Assembly: GCF_014646115.1 (NCBI RefSeq)
Contig: NZ_BMMV01000006.1
Coordinates: 62,001-126,000 of the forward strand
Source: Streptomyces camponoticapitis
Lineage (GTDB): Bacteria; Actinomycetota; Actinomycetes; Streptomycetales; Streptomycetaceae
DNA length: 64,000 nt
Direction: 5' to 3'
This document shows positions 59,967 through 64,000 of this stretch, piece after piece. Every line of letters begins with the position of its first letter. Within the stretch, counting starts at the first letter, position 1. The position numbers were made by a program, and so were the translations under genes. The notes beneath the pieces were generated by a model. The model made no database searches, was not told the DNA's origin, and saw only the letters and a program-made list of their open reading frames with translations.

Positions 59967-61579
59967 CAGTACCCCTTGACCTCGGGCCAGGCCAGTTCGA
60001 CCCCGGCGCGCGTGAGTTCGTCCTGGAAGCGGCGCAGACACTCGCCGTCCTCGTACACCTGCTCGACATCGAGCCGGTTGTCGAGGCAGTACGCCGCGAG
60101 CGAGCCGGCCGCCTCGCCGATGTTCCACTCGACGGGGTGCAGCCGGTAACAGCCATTCGTGATGTGGGTGGTGCCGATGTTCTTGCAGACCGGCAGCAGG
60201 TTCCGCAGCCGCACGGGGAGCAGCGCGCCCAGCGGGATCTGGAAGGGGCTGCTGGCGACGTCGATGTACGTGTCGCCGCCCGTGGACGGGTGCAGGTCGA
60301 TCCGGTACATCCCGATTCCGACGGAGTCCGGGTACCGCACGGCGCCGTGGTCGCCCCTGACGGTGAGGGAGAGATCCTGTTCGACGATCCGCCGCCGGGC
60401 GACGATGCGGCGTGACTCCCGGATGTACGGCGCCTTGGCCAGCCCGTCCGCCGTACCGAACACATCGCCGCGCAGCCGCAGGCCGGGCCAGCCGGTGCCG
60501 CCGTCGGGGCGCGGCGCCTCGGTCTGGAGCCAGTAGAGCATGCTCATGCTCAGCTCTCGGGCCCCGGCCAGATGCCGGTCCCGCTCCTTGTCGTCCACCC
60601 CGATCAGCGGTCCCGGGAGGTAGTCGATCATGGGCCAGTTGACGATGGTCACATCACTCGCGACGAAGCCGGGCGCGTAGAGCTTCCGGGAGACGACCCG
60701 GCGGAACTCCCACAGTTCCTTGTCGCCCGCGTCCTTGCTCTGGTCGGCGACGACCGGCCCCGAGTCGGCGTTCGGCGTGAAGCCGCGCGGCACGGTCTCC
60801 AGCGTCCTCGGGTCGGGTGCGCTCAGGCTCAGCAGCCGGTTCGGCCACTGCGGGGGGTGGTAGGCGGCCCAGCCGTCGTAGCCGGAGGGCCGGTCCACGG
60901 TGTGGTCCTCGCCCGCCAGATGGTCGACGGCGAACACCCAGGAGAACGCCTGCATGTTGGCCGGCTGTGCCTTGTCGGGCGCGCTCGGCTCCCCCGTGTC
61001 CCGCCGCGACTCGAAGCCCGTCACATGCTCGGCGCCGGTCAGCGGCAGCAGCTCACCCAGTTCCGTGGCGTCCAGCACGTACGGCGCCGACACCTCGACG
61101 CGCGTACCGTCCGGGCCTTCGACGACCACGGACCGTACCCGGTCGCCGTCCACGGAGGCTCCGACCGGCCGGTGCCCGTACAGGATCCGCAGCCGGCCGG
61201 CGGCCACGTACGGCGCGACCATGGCTTCCAGGACGGCGGCGGCGACCCTCGGCTCGTGGCACAGCGCGCTCACGCGCCCCTCGCCGGGGTTGAGATACCG
61301 GCGCCGTCTGGCCTCGTCGGTGAGCGGATACCACGTCCGGTAGTGGTCGCGGATCGCCTCGCGCAGCGCGCGGTAGGTGCGGGTGGCGCCGAACTGCTCG
61401 ATCCAGGCGTGTTCGTCGGGCGGCACGCCCTGGCTGGTGAGCTGGCCGCCGATCCAGTCGGTCTCCTCGGTGAGCAGCACCGACCGCCCCCGGTCGAGGG
61501 CGGCGAGGGCGGCGGCCACTCCGCCGAGTCCCCCGCCGACGACGAGGATGTCCGTGGCCGCCGACGTCTCCGCGCTCAT
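59966..61579 (-). CDS. FAD-dependent oxidoreductase
   Basis: The 537-residue product starts with the dinucleotide motif DILVVGGGLGGVAAALAALD, has TEETDWIGGQLTSQGVPPDE and the family segment VLDATELGELLPLTGAEHVT, and ends with YRLHPVEWNIGEAAGSLAAY. This is the FAD_oxidored (PF12831-like) group common in polysaccharide-utilisation loci, where it may oxidise sugars or act on glycan modifications. Its ATG overlaps the stop of the glycosidase gene (ATGA). Confidence 0.92.
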   Translation of the reverse strand: MSAETSAATDILVVGGGLGGVAAALAALDRGRSVLLTEETDWIGGQLTSQGVPPDEHAWIEQFGATRTYRALREAIRDHYRTWYPLTDEARRRRYLNPGEGRVSALCHEPRVAAAVLEAMVAPYVAAGRLRILYGHRPVGASVDGDRVRSVVVEGPDGTRVEVSAPYVLDATELGELLPLTGAEHVTGFESRRDTGEPSAPDKAQPANMQAFSWVFAVDHLAGEDHTVDRPSGYDGWAAYHPPQWPNRLLSLSAPDPRTLETVPRGFTPNADSGPVVADQSKDAGDKELWEFRRVVSRKLYAPGFVASDVTIVNWPMIDYLPGPLIGVDDKERDRHLAGARELSMSMLYWLQTEAPRPDGGTGWPGLRLRGDVFGTADGLAKAPYIRESRRIVARRRIVEQDLSLTVRGDHGAVRYPDSVGIGMYRIDLHPSTGGDTYIDVASSPFQIPLGALLPVRLRNLLPVCKNIGTTHITNGCYRLHPVEWNIGEAAGSLAAYCLDNRLDVEQVYEDGECLRRFQDELTRAGVELAWPEVKGY

Positions 61580-63864
61580 GTGCCGCTCCCCTCGCGTGCC
61601 TCGACCGTGCTGTCCGCGCCGTCGGCGGCGGTGGTGGCGTCGGCGGCGGTGGCCGGAGCCCCACGTTCGGCCGGCCCTCCGTCCGGGCCGAACGTGAAGC
61701 TCCGGGGTCCGCCCCGTAGGTCCACCGGCACGGGCGGGCCACCGCCCGGTGGGGTGACCAGCAGGTCGCCCGCGCCCTCGGCGGTCCCGGTGACCCGCTC
61801 GGTGGTCAGCCGGTATCGCCGTACGACGACGCCTGGCGCCATGTCCAGCAGGACCCGTCCGTCCAGGGCGACAGTGAGCCGGTCGGCCGCCCGTACGTCG
61901 AGGCGGCCCTCGCCGAGCGGCAGGTTCCGCAGCTCGGCCGGCTCGCCCGGGTGCGCGAACCGCCAGCCGTCGGGCCGCGCGTCCGCCAGTTCGCCGAAGG
62001 CCAGATACGCCAACAGACCTCCCCAGGCCATCAGTCCGTCCGAACGTTTCTGAAGACCCGTCAGATTCTCCCCGTCGACGGCCGGATAGTTCTCCCTGAC
62101 ATGGCCGTACTCACGCCATTCGTCGAGAAACAGCCGCAGCAGGGCCGCCACCACCGGCCGGCTCAGCTCGGTCAACTCGTAGCGCCGCAGCCCCCGCACG
62201 GCGAGATACGCCATCGGTGCCCAGATCCGGCCGCGCCAGTAGGTCGCCGCGAAACCGGGGTCGTTCCGGGCCACGCTCGGCAGCGGCCGTACGCCGCCCA
62301 GGGCCTCGGGGCGCAGCAGTTCGGCGGCCACGTCCGCCGCACGGCCGGCCCCCGGCAGCCCGCCGAGCAGCGCGTACAGCATCGTCGGGGAGACGTGCGG
62401 ATCGTGCGCACCCGCGGCGGTGAGATTGCGGTAACCGCCCCGCCCACCGTCCCACAGCAGCCGGTCCGCGACCTCCTTCGCCCCTTCCGCCTCGGCGCGC
62501 AGCCGGCCGGCCGTCGCGTGCTCGCCCAGGATGTCGGCGATCTCCGCCAGCGCCTCGGCGTCGGCGATGTGCAGCGCGTTCAGCCCCACGTCTGCGAGGT
62601 CCATGGTGTGGGTGGCCGGGTCGTACAGCGACTCGTCGTACATCGGCGAATCGTCCAGGCCCGACTCCCGTTTGGCCCGGTCGAGGGTCGCCGACGCGGG
62701 GTCGCCCGCGATGGGGTCGGAGCCCCACGCCAGCAGCCCGTGCGGCCCCCGGCGGGCGCGCGGCCACCAGTCGTGCCAGGCCAGCAGCGCCGGAAAGGTG
62801 TCTTCGAGCAGCGCGGTGTCGCGCGTCCCGGGGGACAGGCCGCCCGCGAGGTACGCCTGATACACCGTCAGCGCGCCGACCGGCGGCTGCGAACGGTCGT
62901 CGGTGCGGCCCCCGTCGTCCGAGACCCGGTTGGGGATCATGCCGGCCTCGTCCGCGTACGGAAGGATCTGCCCGAACACCCCGCGCGCGTAGTCGCGGTC
63001 GACGGCGGAGGCGGCGAGGCCGGTGAAGAACGTGTCCCAGGCGTGCAGGGCCCAGGTGCCGTAGAAGCCCTTCCGCTCGGCGCAGACGAAGTCGCGTGAG
63101 GTCGGGGTGAGGACGCGGTCGATGTCGGGGGCGTGGACGGTGTTCCAGGTGACGGCCCTGGTCAGTGCGGAGGCGGCGTCGCCGAGCCAGCCGCCGGAAC
63201 GCAGCCGCGTGCGGTCGGCGGCGGTACGGCGCGCCGCGAGGACTCCGCCGGTCTCCGCCACCGAGCCCGGCGCGCCCTCCGGCGCGACCCGCAGGTCCAC
63301 GGTGGCCGGTTCGGCGGTGTCCTGTGTCTCCTCGGTCTCGTCCCCGGCCGGGGGGTCGAACGCCAGCACCAGCGCGTGCGCCGGGCCCTCGATCCTGCGG
63401 GCCGGCGACGAGGCGGTGAGCGTCCAACGGAGGCCGCCCGCGAGGACGGTGGCGACCCGGAAGGTGCCGTTCGGCGCGGCCCCGCCCGGATCAGGCCGGC
63501 CCGTACGGTCGTCGACGCCGTCCAGCCCCTCGACGGACAGCACGACGGTGCCCGTGCTCACAGCGCGTGCGTGCAGGACCTCGCCGGGTCCGCCCGCGAA
63601 CACCAGCCGCAGCCGGTGGCCCGCCGCGCGTACCGTCACCTCGGCGAAGGTGCCGTCCACGGTGTGGTGCCCCAGCCGCTCAAGCCCGTCGCGCCAGGTG
63701 AAGCCGTCGAGTACGGGGCCTTCGGCGCCGAGTACGCCCAACCGCACCCGTGGTCCGGACGGCAGCAGGCTCATCCCGGTGTGGGTGCGGACGTCCCAGG
63801 TGTTCCAGCCGGTCGCCGCCGGAGTCACGCCGGCACGCTTCTCACTCGTACGACCCTCGCTCAT
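61576..63864 (-). CDS. Six-hairpin glycoside hydrolase (MGH1/GH63-like)
   Basis: The 762-residue cytoplasmic protein has an N-terminal beta-sandwich and an alpha/alpha-barrel with FYGTWALHAWDTFFTGLAAS, DEAGMIPNRVSDDGGRT, PVGALTVYQAYLAGGL, DDSPMYDESLYDPA, YRNLTAAGAHDPHVSPTMLY and ATYWRGRIWAPMAYLAVRGL. The pattern fits MGH1-like/GH63-related exo-glycosidases, acting on glucosides, mannosides or glycerate glycosides. The Ala/Asp/Thr-rich C-terminal tail is low-complexity. It is coupled by ATGA overlaps to both neighbours: an ABC-transporter gene upstream and the FAD oxidoreductase downstream. Confidence 0.88.
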   Translation of the reverse strand: MSEGRTSEKRAGVTPAATGWNTWDVRTHTGMSLLPSGPRVRLGVLGAEGPVLDGFTWRDGLERLGHHTVDGTFAEVTVRAAGHRLRLVFAGGPGEVLHARAVSTGTVVLSVEGLDGVDDRTGRPDPGGAAPNGTFRVATVLAGGLRWTLTASSPARRIEGPAHALVLAFDPPAGDETEETQDTAEPATVDLRVAPEGAPGSVAETGGVLAARRTAADRTRLRSGGWLGDAASALTRAVTWNTVHAPDIDRVLTPTSRDFVCAERKGFYGTWALHAWDTFFTGLAASAVDRDYARGVFGQILPYADEAGMIPNRVSDDGGRTDDRSQPPVGALTVYQAYLAGGLSPGTRDTALLEDTFPALLAWHDWWPRARRGPHGLLAWGSDPIAGDPASATLDRAKRESGLDDSPMYDESLYDPATHTMDLADVGLNALHIADAEALAEIADILGEHATAGRLRAEAEGAKEVADRLLWDGGRGGYRNLTAAGAHDPHVSPTMLYALLGGLPGAGRAADVAAELLRPEALGGVRPLPSVARNDPGFAATYWRGRIWAPMAYLAVRGLRRYELTELSRPVVAALLRLFLDEWREYGHVRENYPAVDGENLTGLQKRSDGLMAWGGLLAYLAFGELADARPDGWRFAHPGEPAELRNLPLGEGRLDVRAADRLTVALDGRVLLDMAPGVVVRRYRLTTERVTGTAEGAGDLLVTPPGGGPPVPVDLRGGPRSFTFGPDGGPAERGAPATAADATTAADGADSTVEAREGSGT

Positions 63865-64000
63865 ACGACCGCCTCGTCGTCGGCGGTGCCGTCGCCCGGC
63901 ACCGAGTCGTCCAGGTCCAGGGCCGCGTCCAGCAGCGCCCGGGTGTACGGGTCACGCGGCGCGGTCAGCACCTCGCCGGTCGGTCCCTCCTCCACGATCA
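63861..64000 (-). CDS. Oligopeptide/dipeptide-type ABC transporter ATPase, C-terminal end (partial)
   Basis: Only the last 46 or so residues are in the window: IVEEGPTGEVLTAPRDPYTR ALLDA and an acidic tail. The GPT-x-EV and PYTRALL stretches are the C-terminal signature of DppF/OppF ATPases. The gene runs off the right edge; its stop overlaps the glycosidase start (ATGA). It should energise import of the oligosaccharide processed by the operon, although this ATPase class is also used for peptides. Confidence 0.85.
   Translation of the reverse strand, partial: IVEEGPTGEVLTAPRDPYTRALLDAALDLDDSVPGDGTADDEAVV

Noticed and set aside
1-64000. CRISPR arrays, tRNA/rRNA genes, insertion sequences, att sites
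   Set aside because: None was recognised by eye: no regular repeat-spacer pattern, no cloverleaf with CCA-type end, no transposase or integrase frame.

Overview
The window is high-GC DNA with actinomycete codon use and is best read as part of a Streptomyces chromosome, probably an accessory or arm region. Supporting signs are a WhiB-family gene, a 2-methylisoborneol/encapsulin operon, an LAATG-type wall protein, a Cys-containing streptomycete-style leader peptide, an ECF41 sigma factor and dense divergent gene/regulator pairs. No rRNA, tRNA, CRISPR array or insertion sequence was seen. I cannot name the species.

Layout. 1-7274 (minus): carbohydrate operon with two paralogous GH38 alpha-mannosidases flanking a DUF2264 protein; the first runs off the left edge. 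A ThuA-domain gene scar follows. 7969-9577: carboxymuconolactone-decarboxylase gene divergent from its ECF41/SigJ-type sigma factor, with readable ECF41 promoters. 9600-10521: MarR-GNAT fusion with a palindrome over its own start codon. 10875-16712 (plus): compact six-gene type II PKS/FAS-like cluster (ACP-fused benzoate-ligase-like adenylase, ketosynthase, Cys-less ketosynthase partner, ACP, ketoreductase, thioesterase), closed by a terminator. 16787-18672: LAATG wall protein and four-EF-hand protein. 18835-19874: alpha/beta hydrolase under a promoter with two operator copies. 19885-23597 (minus): family 2B encapsulin shell, terpene cyclase cargo and geranyl diphosphate methyltransferase (earthy odorant 2-methylisoborneol). 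23943-25444: ArsR-SRPBCC regulator with a DHFR-like protein. 25593-30829: WblA-like regulator, then a three-gene locus (TPR-NTPase, small membrane protein, beta-propeller-like protein) that is a candidate STAND-like conflict or signalling system.

30939-33788: secreted GH95-like enzyme with a discoidin domain. 34002-35657: strikingly eroded locus in which an ABC ATPase, a histidine kinase and a response regulator are each truncated and joined at deletion scars. 35665-39551: LysR/TauE pair, a hypothetical protein, SDR/TetR pair. 39651-42259: glycerate kinase with an SLC13 permease. 42387-44816: OmpR-type two-component system behind a small secreted protein. 44982-46284: CDGSH protein with a heme-oxygenase-like iron enzyme. 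46299-47695: SsuD-like flavin monooxygenase with an upstream 17-residue Cys leader peptide. 47907-51567: Ser/Thr kinase and two membrane proteins. 51619-56542: MFS/MarR pair, DUF2255, two SDRs and a TetR. 56621-64000 (minus): second carbohydrate operon (ABC ATPase end, six-hairpin glycosidase, FAD oxidoreductase, NanA/DapA-family aldolase) followed by a Tat-exported sialidase.

The two ends are therefore glycan-utilisation blocks and the middle holds two specialised-metabolite systems plus many small regulator/target modules. Start codons were chosen from ribosome-binding sites and ATGA/GTGA overlaps. All functional names come from motif recognition by eye, not from database searches.
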